NCBI GenBank assembly: GCA_028023455.1
Contig: JAQFVV010006199.1
Span: forward strand, 8,134,972 to 8,198,971
Length of the DNA: 64,000 bases
Direction: 5' to 3'
Origin: Epiperipatus broadwayi
Taxonomy: Eukaryota; Onychophora; Udeonychophora; Euonychophora; Peripatidae
Under the pieces are notes generated by a model, which worked only from the letters and a program-made list of their open reading frames with translations, did no database searches and was not told where the DNA came from. The translations under genes and the position numbers were made by a program. Position 1 is the stretch's first letter; each line of letters opens with the position of its first letter. Shown piece after piece: positions 24,714 to 36,017 of the stretch.

Positions 24714-27700
24714 ATAGTTATATGTTGTGTTCATGCTAATTTAATATTAAAATATCTTAAAAATCCAATTCAGAGTTCGAATCTTTTATTTTGGTTAGTT
24801 TTTAAAAATAAGAAAGTTTTATATAATTATATATTATTTTAATTCTTATATCTCATTTGGGGATTCATCTTCAACAGTCCTAATTCGAGTCTCATGTCTC
24901 TTTACCACTGTGTTTGTCCAGTACAATATATGAAAAAGAATTATTTTAATATTTTAATTTAATTAGTAACTATTTAAGTAGTTATTTATCTTACTTAAGA
25001 TTTTAATGTTTGAGATAAGTACATATATATACATATGTATAAAAATATAATAAATTCCCTTATTATAAACTTATACTTATTTTTATTTTATTTTATGTTT
25101 TGAACTTGTGTTTGAATGAGTTATGTTTATAAGCTTGTAAGTAACCCTTACAGTATAAGACCATACAGAAATATAAAAAGTGTAATGATACTGATTAAGC
25201 TTCATTTCTTAATAATATAATTTTTGTAGTAAAATACCAAAAGATCATTTAAAAAATCATATATAAGAGCTTACTATTGAGTAATATTAATCCCTGATGA
25301 AATATAGTGATAGAGCCATAATATATTTTGAGATGGATAACGAATGATTAATATTTATCTAGTGATTGATAAGTCATTTCTCAGTTCTATACAACCAAAG
25401 ATAGATCTTCAGCAGAAAAGATCATTACAAATGACCTGTTCACAGTATAGAAAGAATATGACCTGCCACACAGAGAAAGCAAGAGATCTGCTTCTATATA
25501 TGAATAATGAAAATATGAGGAATGTTATTCATTCTATAAGGTTTTTACTTTTGTTTAGCAGACAATTGTGCATCTGTAATAAAGAAAACAATCAAACATA
25601 AACTTATTTAGATAGCTTAGTATTTTATTTCAATTTCTTTGATAATATATAACTATTTAATGCAGTTTATTAATAATAAAATAACACTTCCAAGCAAGAT
25701 TACCAGAAAAATGATTTTCATAAAATATAATGAGAAGACAGTAAAATCATTCTTTAATTATTTTCTTAGTCTTTATCATTGATAGTGTTATTATCGGTTC
25801 TGTTTGTCATTTCAAATAAATTGATTTTATTTATTCAATTTGTAAGCTCTTTTATATCATCTTGAATTTTTTATTGTATAGTTACCATCTTGCATTATAT
25901 ATTTAACTTTGAGAAAAAATTTCTGTATATCTGGTCATGATTTACTGGATATAGATATGACAATCTTTCCTGTAATAAATCAACTAGTTCAAAGGATAAG
26001 AGATGACTATCATTTTTATTTGGCAACAGAAAATAATATTTATAAGTATTATCAGCATGTTTGTGAAGGAGGATTCATTGATATGTATTTATATGGATCT
26101 ATTTGATAATACTAGCCAGATTAATTAAATATTTGCTGATTCAATTGAATCAGTGATATCATTTTTGTTTGCAATTTATTTAGATATGTAGCTTAAGGTA
26201 TATGCACTTATCACTCAATAATCTTTTTTAAATAGTCATTTATTGAATGGGAATACGTTACATGTGGAGTTTTTAATTACATAAAATTTGGTACTTCCAA
26301 CAGGGGGATCTATAAAAATAATGATTGCAACTTTTTAAGACAGTATATTACATTGTTAATTGAAGACCTTTGTAATCCTTTGAAATAAAACAGTAAAAAA
26401 GAAAGGCATTTCTTGATGAAGTAAAAGTTTCTGTTGTTTGAAGTTTTTTACTTGATTTTGATAATTAGAAAGATAAATTTAAACTGAGAAGAGAGCAGGA
26501 ATATTCAGTATAACTTAAGAAACAATATATTTTAAAAACATTAGTTTAAAAATATATTATTACATAATTTCTTAATATAATGCATTAATTATACTATTGG
26601 AGAATTCACTCATAACATATATATATATAACTGCATTATGACTATGCTCACAATCTGAAATTTGAATCTTGGTTGAATGTGGAGATTTTTCAAGCATCAA
26701 TTAAGCATAAGATTTTTTTTTAAAAATAGTAATTTAGCTAGCCATCCATTTATGAGTTGGCAATGATGAAAATCCCCAATAGATAAAATAATCAAATAGT
26801 TAATTACTTGAGAGAGAGAAGGGGATAGGGGGTATATGATGTTCGAGCATATCCATAAACCTTTAGTTTTTAAATCCATCATTCCATTCTTGTGCTAAAC
26901 AATAGAGAACAGTATTTTGAGTTAATTATATTTATATAATATTTAAATACAAGTCATACCTAATTAATTCAAAAATAGACTTTTACAATTTGTTTATATA
27001 AACCTTAGATTATGCAAAAGAGATATTACTATATTGAAATTATTATAATTAATACCTTACTGCATATACCATGCCAATCATATAACTTAATTAAAGAAAA
27101 AAGTATTAATATAAATATTCTTAATTTTTTTTATTTGAAAGCAATAATAATATAATATTTATATTATAGTTTAGTATTATCATTTATTTAATTTAAAAAT
27201 TAATAAAAATTTTAAAATAAACAAATTCCTATTTATGTAACATCAATTTTTAACAAACACAATGTTCTTTTTTCATAATGTAATATTTATATGCCATTCC
27301 AAAATTCCTTTAGGAAAAAAATATTGGCTATCATATATTCTTTTTTATTAAAAATATAATTAGTTGATATTCTTTTTATTTTTTTAAAATCTTTAGTTTT
27401 GTCAACTTTTTCTTGTATTCAGTCTATTAAATGGAGTTTTATAAAACATTTTTTCTCACTAAATTAAGATTTGTACAATGGCACCAAATGCTATAATGAA
27501 TGTCATTGGCTGATATAGCACGTTCTATTTTGTTAAGCTTACTAAGTAATTTAATTATCTTATCTATTTATTTGTATCTTTAGTAGTGAAAATACTGTGG
27601 CTAGAAAAACAGAATTAGAAAACTAATTAAAATTAATGTAGATATTGAGAAATAAATAAATTTCCAAGCAAGTGGAAAATTGTTAATAGGAATGGCTAAA

Positions 27701-29062
27701 TCAATGATCTTTCTTTTTTTTTTTTTTTTTAGTGATTTTTATTTATTTATGTTTTTTATTTTATTTTTTAAAGTTCAATCTTAGTTTCACTGATATCAAT
27801 TTTTTCTATGAGTCAGAAAAACAAAGAATACTAATTAATGTAGCATAAGAAGGAAAGATTTTTTAAGCAAGAAAGCAGAAGTTCTAAATATTTCATTGAT
27901 CTGTGACTTTATGGTTTTTATTAGGATAAATTTGTTTATACTCTTCAATTTTAATGAAAGCAAAAATTGAACTTTCAAATTTACATGTACAGCACAATGT
28001 TTAAAACTTATATATATAATTTTAATAAAAATTATTATGTTACTATCAACAATATAAACAAACAATTATTGAATATTAGAAATAACATATACCAGACTAT
28101 TTAATCTATAAAAGTTAATCTAATTTACAAGATAAAGATTTGTTTAATGTCATATAAAGTGTAATATATTCTTTGAAATGGTCAAAATGTGTGATATATA
28201 ATAGTGATTATTCTAATAATTTTAATCATGATAAGTAAAGAACATATTTTTTGAATTTTGAAAATATAAATTAAGAATAAATGGTAATGTGAGTAAATGA
28301 TTTTACTATCATAATTATAATAATAATTGTGTGGTTAATTATTCAAGCTGATTTTTTATTATTGTTTTACTTTAGTCAATTAATAATTGATTTAGAAAGT
28401 TCTGGTTCATAATTTTTTAGACTATGACAGTGCTAAACGTAACAGAGTTAAAACAGTGATTTATTGGCACAAATTTCAACTGATAAGTTGATTGAAAGAA
28501 TGATGAATTTCATATTTTTTTTCATATATCGATTTTAAGAATGAAGTAATTAAAAAGATATATCAAAGTTTCTGAATATCTGGATAAAGTAAATGATATC
28601 AGGAGTATTTTGTGATATGAATATTTTTTAGTGATGTGGATATAAACTATAGTACACTGATATTATTTGAAGCTTTTTTAATAATGCTGAATAATGCTAA
28701 GTAGGAAATATGTACTGTAATATATCAATTAAAACAAAAATAAAGATTATTCAATTAGTATTTGCATTAAAACGATAGATAAAATTTAAATAACATGATC
28801 AGGAGGGATATATATAAAAAAGATTCAGTTTGGTCACAGTATCAGAAGACCATAAAGACTATATATTATTATTTCCATTCAAAAACTGATTGAGAGACTA
28901 GCCAATAATGAAATACTTAAACTAAAGACAATGGCATTAAATTCAAATAAAATTTTGAAATTTTTTTCAGGTCCCAAGAAATAATAAGATTTTTCTTTGA
29001 ATCTAATTAGACATTTAATCATTAGTTAATGAATGGATATCTAGTAATTCTTAAACATTACA
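24714..29062. other. AT-rich DNA, no gene identified; one unassigned open stretch
   Basis: Mostly low-complexity AT-rich sequence. At 25909-26106 a 65-codon open stretch has unusually varied composition (for example SGHDLLDIDM and VCEGGFIDMY) for this background. It could be a decayed exon, but it has no recognisable domain and no clear flanking splice sites. A second open stretch at 25344-25601 contains TCSQYRKNMTC and is also unassigned. Poly-T runs occur at about 27711-27731. Confidence 0.35.
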
Positions 29063-29125
29063 AGCATAAAGCTATTTTCTTGGCTAGTCTGGTTGAATTT
29101 TGGATTTGGGGTAATTTTATTAATA
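29063..29125 (+). repeat. Fragment of the foldback-element arm
   Basis: The stretch ggctagtctggttgaat, followed by ttggatttggggtaatttt, matches the right arm of the 39.7-40.05 kb foldback (there ggctagtctggttgag, then tgtgaatttggaataatttt). This is an isolated arm fragment of the same family. Confidence 0.65.
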
Positions 29126-29756
29126 TTTCTTAAGTAGAGACTAAATTCTGATATTTTCTCTAAGATCTCTATATAAAAACATGTTGGAGAGATCTTTGCC
29201 TTGTAATGCATAAGTTAAAGATTATTTTACCCAACATATGTACATAATAATAAAGGCCTCATTGTATATTTATTAGGACACTTTCATGTATTCCATAATA
29301 TGGGATTTAAATTTAGATTGCTAAATTTGTAAATTTTTTTAGAGTCCAGATATACTTAGAATTTATTTTTCAGATGCCAACCCATAGCTAACTAAGCTGA
29401 CCATCCAATATTAATCAGTAAATGGGTATTTTTTTTAATATAAAAAAATAAAACAAAGGTAGAAAACTGTTAGCAAACCCAGTAATGCCTTCATTTAAAA
29501 TGTTTTATTTGGAAGGCTGTTTTACTTTTTTTTTTTTTTTATCTTTAAAGTATATTAATAATGTTTATTAATCAGTAAATGTGTTTTTTGTTTGTTTGTT
29601 TTTTACAAAGATATAAGGAATGGATTTTTAATAAACTTTTATATTTGAATTTTTTTTTTTCTAATTTAAAATATGTGATTGAGTTTTGACTAGAATATGG
29701 AAAAAGTAAATAAAATATTTAAGTGAAAAACTAATTAAAAATTTATCTAATAATAT
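29126..29756. other. AT-rich DNA left of LTR element B
   Basis: Contains poly-T runs (about 29527-29540 and 29651-29661) and a repeated word, taatcagtaaatg, near 29413 and 29569. It ends in taatat, next to the LTR. Confidence 0.5.
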
Positions 29757-30409
29757 TGCGATATCTACATACAATATAGTCTCGCATGTATCTAGATTAT
29801 TGATCCTTAATAATAATAAAGAAGGTTTTCGTTAAAAGAAATATAAAACCAATTAAAAAAAAAAAAAGAAATTAGGAAATACTAAATAAAGATTGAAGAT
29901 TAGAAAAGAAAGGGGAGGGGTGTATAATGAACGCGTCTCTTTCTTTCTTGGTAAATAAAGTTATTGTAAACGTATTGATCAAATAAAAAATGCTAATACA
30001 TAATTTAATATTCGAAATGTTTTAAAAGAATGAGAGAAAATAATGGTAACTGTAAAATTGGAAAAATGTGAAAGTTGTAACAAAATTCCAGTATAGATTG
30101 GTATAAGATAAGGTAATGTAAAGGAATATTGCAGTTAGCAACATTCCAGAGAACAATAGGAGAACGAATCGAGATAAGCAGAACTGATTTTTTTTAGTTA
30201 GTTTTTTTTGGCTGGCAAAAACTGGGGAGAAGAAGGCAGAAATTGTCGAGAGAATAACGCGGACATATTGTAGGAATATTAGCGAACTTCGTTGGGTACG
30301 CTAACACGAGAGGCTAGTGGCACATAATGGGCGTTTGCTCGGTCTTCTCCGTCCAAACATTGGCTCACTACCTAAACATCTGATATGCTGCTGATAAGAG
30401 ACCGCCATC

Positions 30410-30625
30410 ATGGAACCAGATATGCCTGGATATTCGTTCGATGGTATCTAAAGAAATGAATCGGTATTAAAGTTTCGGAAATGGAAAGAAATCAAACCCA
30501 CGCCAGCGGACTATAAAACTTTACACTCCACTTACTGGACGACGGAAGAACAAGCAACCATCTCTGCAAAAGAAGGGAAAGCTCCCACTCGATGGTTGAT
30601 CCGTCATTTAGGATTCCGTACCTAG
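30410..30625 (+). pseudogene. Short reading frame embedded in family B 5' LTR, function unknown
   Basis: An ATG in a good Kozak setting (catcATGG) opens a 71-codon frame closed by TAG at 30623-30625, with a single in-frame TAA at codon 14 (30449-30451). The residues are varied and protein-like, with no low-complexity bias: KFRKWKEIKPTPADYK, then a STYWTTEEQATISAKEG segment and a PTRWLIRHLGF segment. The stretch is clearly less AT-rich than its surroundings and keeps many CpGs. Directly after the stop comes AG|GTAACT, a good splice-donor match. The identical frame occurs in the 3' LTR (35012-35227). I do not recognise the protein. It could be an accessory frame, the remnant of a captured exon, or a regulatory block that only looks coding. 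Confidence 0.4.
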
Positions 30626-31158
30626 GTAACTTTTGTTAATACATGCATGTCATAATTATTTTGTGAACAAAGAAATCAATCAGAAACTAAACTGTTAAAA
30701 TTTGCGCAATACTTCGTTCAATATAGCTAAAGAACTTATGAGCTTTACTATCATAATGTATGAGACAAGTAACAATTGGGTTACGCTAGTGGTTTAATGA
30801 GTTATTTGAATTATATTCTTTACTATTTTATTTGTGTGCATATTATGTTGGTGTGTGGTAGATATATGTGTGTTTTATTGTTTATTATGTCATTTATAAA
30901 TAATCGATTACAAAATTAAAATTTATTTTGAAAAAGAAGTAACTAGTCATTTTGCAATTTGTCTTTCTTTGCCAAGCGAACAAATATTTAGTGTATATTA
31001 AATCTAGGTCATTCAAACTGACAAATGTTATTAATGTAAGAATCATAATAGAGAAATAGAAGTGGACAAATAAGTCATTTCCGATTGTAGGAAAAAAAAA
31101 AAAAATATAGGGAAGGGGCTATAGTCGATATTCTTTCTGTACCGCGATAGTCTCGGGA

Positions 31159-31171
31159 AAATTATATAAAT
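31159..31171 (+). promoter_or_regulatory. Candidate TATA box of family B LTR
   Basis: An attatataaata sequence follows a short GC-richer stretch (accgcgatagtctcggg) and lies about 250 bp before the LTR end, a plausible place for the U3/R start. A CACGTG E-box occurs downstream near 31371. The call rests on position and sequence only. Confidence 0.4.
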
Positions 31172-31423
31172 ATTCCAAGCACTGGACAGAAATAATTGTT
31201 TGATTCAAATAATATGCCCAGCAGAGAAGAAGCATTTAATTGGGAAATATAATGCTGGGGCGATATTTATATACCGTGTCAGTGTTCAATTAAGAATATA
31301 GGCTCAAGTTTTGGGTTTATATTGGCTTCTTGCTTGTGGTAATAATCGTCTATAGTGAAACGTTCAGTCACGTGAGTGTAAGTGCGGGTTGGCATTTTAC
31401 GAGGGAGCGATTTGTTACATTAA

Positions 31424-31440
31424 TGGGGCTAGTCCGGGAT
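31424..31440 (+). other. Primer-binding site, tRNA-Pro type
   Basis: TGGGGCTAGTCCGGGAT begins four bases after the 5' LTR. Its reverse complement ends in CCCCA, like the 3' end of a tRNA-Pro, and the sequence is very close to the well-known tRNA-Pro primer site. This fixes the element's direction as plus and shows that replication used host tRNA priming. Confidence 0.8.
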
Positions 31441-32106
31441 ATTGTCACATTCGAGGTAATAATCAGATTGAATTAAATTATAGCGCCCTGATTAAAATAG
31501 ATCTACATATGTGAGGTCCATACAGCAAAGGTTAAATAGAGTCAAACAATCGTAAAATAGAATTTAGACTAAGAAATGTTAGGTATTAGAGTAACATTGG
31601 CATCATTTATAAAGCTATGCAAATTAAAATTAATTCAACTATCTTGATTAATTTCAAAATAGGAACAGTTTTCTGAATATTTTTTCTTTTTTGAAAAAAA
31701 AAAAAAACACTTTTAATAGTTATATAGTGGGTTTTAAAGACAGTAGAATAGACCTAAGATCTAGATAGAAATACATACAATAATAAAAGGTCGCTTGGTG
31801 GGGGAGAAAAGTAAGGCAAAAGACAACCGAATTTTACGAAAGAGAGAAAGAGACGGGGTAAGACTTTCTAGGCACGATCTACGTTATATATATATAAAAA
31901 AAAGGGGGAATTTTATTATTTAAATAATAAAAGTTTGTAAGTTTAGGGGATCTTTAAAGCAGCATAAAAAAGTGAGTTAATGAATGGAGATGGGGAAGGC
32001 CAGCAAACGTACCTAATATTGAATAAAATTAATAAAACAGGATCGCAGTTAATAATAGTAGTAGTAAAATAAGTACCCAGTAATTGATAATATTTAGTTG
32101 GAATCA
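31441..32106 (+). other. Leader of family B between primer site and gag
   Basis: About 660 bp with no long frame. Such leaders usually carry the packaging signal. None can be identified by sequence alone. A poly-A run is at about 31694-31706 and a purine-rich part at about 31800-31860. Confidence 0.5.
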
Positions 32107-33711
32107 ATGCATACGAGATCGAAAACAAAAATGGACGATCAAGTTGAAACAGAGAAAGTTCCCAGTGAAGAACAAACGGAATCATCCGGAGAAATAGATA
32201 GTGAAAGAGAAATAGAAACTAATAATGAAAATGGAATAAAAAATAATAATAATAAACAAGAACAGAAAGTTAATGTAGAAAATTATAATTTAATGAGAAT
32301 GGTGGAGAAAATGGTGGAGGATCAGCGGCAGTTTATAAAGGAGATAAGGGAAAGAGATGAGCAGAAAGATGAAATGAATAGGAAAATGACAGAAAATCAG
32401 CAACAGTTTATGAAGGAGTTAAAGGAAGATAATAAGAAAATGTTAGACGAGTAGCAAAAACAATTAATTGACAAATTTGATCAAAAAACTGAAGAGTTGA
32501 GTAAAAAGGTCGAACAAACCTCAAGTCAGGTTGCTGTTACGAATGAAAGGCTGGACGGACAGGCTGAATTACTCGAAAATTTAGACCAGCGAATCACGGG
32601 AAATGTACATAATTTAGAACAAGAGGTTCTGATGAAAGTAGATGGAAGGGTGGCGCATATAAAGGATAAAATAGAAACTGTGTGTCGAGAGGTAGAGAAG
32701 TTCAAAGTGGTACAAGATGGAAAGATGGAGGAGATTACAAATGGTAACGAGAAAATGATAGAGAATCTAAGAATAGATGTCAATCAGTTAGCGGTTACGA
32801 TCGAAGGGCTAGAGTTAAAAGTGGAGGAAGGGAAGAGAAGCATAGAAAGTGGGAAGAGGGGAGCCGAAACTAATAGTGGGGAACAGAAGAGCGCGAGCGA
32901 ATGCGTGTTTATCCACAATGGAAATAACCATGTTGGCTCGGCCAATGTGAACCAATTTTTAAAAATTCGGGTCTTCTCTGGTCACACGGGGGAAAACCCC
33001 ATAGAACATCTTGGCAGCCTTGAAAGATATGGCATACTGAACAGATTGAGTGAAGAAGCCACTATTGCCATCGCATGCAGTCACCTACAGGATGCTTCAC
33101 AGGAATGGTGGGACTCGTTATTTGAAAAACCAACAACATTCGAGGATTATAAGGCAGCTTTACTCACTAGTTATTGGAGCGAAGAGCACCAGGAGAACAT
33201 CCTGCATCAGATATCGCAAAACAGATGGAGACCGGGAGAGATGTTTACTCCATTTTTTCGTCGCCAGGTGGCGAAATTACGCGCACTCACTGCTAGTCCA
33301 TTATCAGAGAGGCAGATTATTCGAATAATCAGACATAATTTGCTGCATAACGTCGAGCAGATGCTGATAGGCATGGAACGGAAAACGGTCGAACAGGTAG
33401 CGGAATTACTAAATGCGTTTGACAGCGCTCATTCTGGTCGTAAAATAGAAGATCAAGGATTCAAACCTCCGAAAGATCCAATGATAAATATGGGACCAGT
33501 TAAACCCCAATGAAAGTACTGGGAAGATAGTGAGAGATTTTATGGCAGCTCGGATGGAGCAAAAGGGCCTAGACAGATGGAAAGGGATCAGAGAGTGAAG
33601 TATCCGAATGAGGATAGAGGCTTCAACAGACAGAGGGACAATAGTCTATTCCCTAGCACAAGTGGGTATATCCCCAATAAAAAAAATAAAGAACCTCCAG
33701 ATAGACACTAA
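32107..33711 (+). pseudogene. gag-like structural protein of family B, two internal stops
   Basis: This frame encodes the presumed particle-forming Gag of the element. The first ATG of the open frame is at 32107. Stops interrupt the same reading frame at 32452-32454 (TAG) and 33511-33513 (TGA). Otherwise it stays open to 33711, so the two breaks are point changes, each explicable as a C to T transition. The N-terminal part, up to roughly residue 260, is charged and heptad-like (runs of E, K, Q with regular L, I, M), predicting a long coiled coil. The middle (about 32950-33420) has the features of a Ty3-type retrotransposon gag domain: an FSGHTGENPIEHL start, an AxxHLQDASQEWW motif, then LLTSYW, EEHQ and FFRRQVAKL segments. 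The C-terminus is basic and polar. I see no CCHC zinc knuckle and no protease. Its base composition is richer in G+C than the LTR flanks. Confidence 0.8.
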
Positions 33712-34325
33712 AAATAAAAGGAAAAGTAACGGGACAGACACGTTTAATCGACTAAATGATAGCGGCCATGGATGTTGAACATGATAAGGGGAATGTACGG
33801 AGAATTAGTAATGGTGAAATAATAAGAGTAGAGAATGCATGAATGAGGTTCTGGATTAGAGACAAATGCATGCGGATATAAGTCATGTGGGGATTGCATT
33901 TGAGCTTGGTCAAGCCGTCTTGCCGTACATATAAATCTGCAAGGGAGAATGTGTGTTAATCCGGTCTATACACATAAGGATAGACAGGAAATAAATAAAT
34001 AAAAATAAATAAACAAACATAATGAGGACTCAGCAGAGATCTGGGCTCATTATCCTGCTTACTGGGTGAAACCCAAAGGTATTGAAAATATACTAAGAAT
34101 TAAAAGATATTGAACTCAAAAGACCAGGTTGAACAGGCTGTAGAAAATCAGGCTGTTCACAAAATCGGACTCCATGAATGCGGATTGGGAAAAAAAAAGG
34201 GAAGAATCAACTCTTTGTAGGATAGTGTTCGGTGGAGATTAAAAGTGTTTGGGCAGTGAAAATCAATCAAATGGAATGAAGTTAGTTTGAACCTAGTTGT
34301 CTCTCCAAGATAATCTCATCATCAT
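33712..34325 (+). other. Non-coding region after gag in family B
   Basis: About 615 bp with short frames only. No RT, RNase H, integrase or env motif. This is where pol would begin in an autonomous element. It may instead be a remnant of deleted pol or a spacer. Confidence 0.6.
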
Positions 34326-34351
34326 AAAAAAAAAAAAAAAATAGGGAGCGG
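34326..34351 (+). other. Polypurine tract of family B
   Basis: A run of A followed by tagggagcgg abuts TGTAA of the 3' LTR. This is the expected primer site for plus-strand DNA synthesis. Its exact contact with TGTAA suggests that the true LTR start is 34352. Confidence 0.75.
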
Positions 34352-36017
34352 TGTAATGCGATATCTACATACAATATAGTCTTGCATGTATCTAGATTAT
34401 TGATCCTCAATAATAATAAAGAAGGTTTTCATTAAAAGAAATATAAAACCAATTAAAAAAAAAAAAAAAGAAATTAGGAAATACTAAATAAAGATTGAAG
34501 ATTAGAAAAGAAAGGGGAGGGGTGTATAATGAACGCGTCTCTTTCTTTCTTGGTAAATAAAGTTATTGTAAACGTATTGATCAAATAAAAAATGCTAATA
34601 CATAATTTAATATTCGAAATGTTTTAAAAGAATGAGAGAAAATAATGGTAACTGTAAAATTGGAAAAATGTGAAAGTTGTAACAAAATTCCAGTATAGAT
34701 TGGTATAAGATAAGGTAATGTAAAGGAATATTGCAATTAGCAACATTCCAGAGAACAATAGGAGAACGAATCGAGATAAGCAGAACTGATTTTTTTTAGT
34801 TAGTTTTTTTTGGCTGGCAAAAACTGGGGAGAAGAAGGCAGAAATCGTCGAGAGAATAACGCGGACATATTGTAGGAATATTAGCGAACTTCGTTGGGTA
34901 CGCTAACATGAGAGGCTAGTGGCACATAACGGGCGTTTGCTCGGTCTTCTCCGTCCAAACGTTGGCTCACTACCTAAACATCTGATATGCTGCCGATAAG
35001 AGACCGCCATCATGGAACCAGATATGCCTGGATATTCGTTCGATGGTATCTAAAGAAATGAATCGGTATTAAAGTTTCGGAAATGGAAAGAAATCAAACC
35101 CACGCCAGCGGACTATAAAACTTTACACTCCACTTACTGGACGACGGAAGAACAAGCAACCATCTCTGCAAAAGAAGGGAAAGCTCCCACTCGATGGTTG
35201 ATCCGTCATTTAGGATTCCGTACCTAGGTAACTTTTGTTAATACATGCATGTCATAATTATTTTGTGAACAAAGAAATCAATCAGAAACTAAACTGTTAA
35301 AATTTGCGCAATACTTCGTTCAATATAGCTAAAGAACTTATGAGCTTTACTATCATAATGTATGAGACAAGTAACAATTGGGTTACGCTAGTGGTTTAAT
35401 GAGTTATTTGAATTATATTCTTTACTATTTTATTTGTGTGCATATTATGTTGGTGTGTGGTAGATATATGTGTGTTTTATTGTTTATTATGTCATTTATA
35501 AATAATCGATTACAAAATTAAAATTTATTTTGAAAAAGAAGTAACTAGTCATTTTGCAATTTGTCTTTCTTTGCCAAGCGAACAAATATTTAGTGTATAT
35601 TAAATCTAGGTCATTCGAACTGACAAATGTTATTAATGTAAGAATCATAATAGAGAAATAGAAGTGGACAAATAAGTCATTTCCGATTGTAGGAAAAAAA
35701 AAATATAGGGAAGGGGCTATAGTCGATATTCTTTCTGTACCGCGATAGTCTCGGGAAAATTATATAAATATTCCAAGCGCTGGACAGAAATAATTGTTTG
35801 ATTCAAATAATATGCCCAGCAGAGAAGAAGCGTTTAATTGGGAAATATAATGCTGGGGCGATATTTATATACCGTATCAGTGTTCAATTAAGAATATAGG
35901 CTCAAGTTTTGGGTTTATATTGGCTTCTTGCTTGTGGTAATAATCGTCTATAGTGAAACGTTCAGTCACGTGAGTGTAAGTGCGGGTTGGCATTTTACAA
36001 GGGAGCGATTTGTTACA
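34352..36017 (+). mobile_element. Family B 3' LTR
   Basis: This 1666-bp LTR starts TGTAATGCGA and ends TTACA, a 5-bp terminal inverted repeat. It carries the same embedded frame (35012-35227) and TATA-like site (about 35759) as the 5' copy. Differences from the 5' LTR are transitions, mostly at CpG, with changes in both copies. It is followed by atatattg. Confidence 0.9.
35012..35227 (+). pseudogene. Short reading frame embedded in family B 3' LTR
   Basis: The same 71-codon frame as in the 5' LTR, identical in sequence, including the TAA at codon 14 and the splice-donor-like AGGTAACT at its end. The shared TAA shows that the stop was already present when this copy inserted. Function unknown. 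Confidence 0.4.

Larger units (their letters stand above)
29757..31419 (+). mobile_element. Family B 5' LTR
   Basis: This 1663-bp LTR matches the 3' LTR (34352-36017) at about 99 percent by reading, with about 14 substitutions, all transitions. It ends in TTACA. It starts at TGCGATATC, lacking the five bases TGTAA that open the 3' LTR. The bases just before it are atat (29753-29756), equal to the four bases after the 3' LTR. It contains a short reading frame (30410-30625) and a TATA-like sequence near 31161. Confidence 0.9.
29757..36017 (+). mobile_element. LTR retrotransposon, family B (gag-only, TR-GAG-like)
   Basis: The element of about 6.26 kb consists of 5' LTR, tRNA-Pro primer site, a leader of about 660 bp, a gag-like frame (32107-33711), about 615 bp of non-coding DNA, a polypurine tract and the 3' LTR. 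No protease, reverse transcriptase, RNase H or integrase motif is present in any frame, and the 2.9-kb internal region is too short for pol. It therefore fits the TR-GAG class of non-autonomous LTR elements, which depend on an autonomous relative. Four flanking bases, atat, on each side may be the target duplication. The LTR similarity shows fairly recent insertion. Confidence 0.85.

Noticed and set aside
32526-32783. Antisense open frame within gag
   Set aside because: Shadow of the gag-like frame on the other strand. The sense strand has gag features and direction is fixed by the primer site and polypurine tract.
33050-33328. Alternative-frame open stretch within gag
   Set aside because: Overlaps the gag domain in another frame and has no features of its own.
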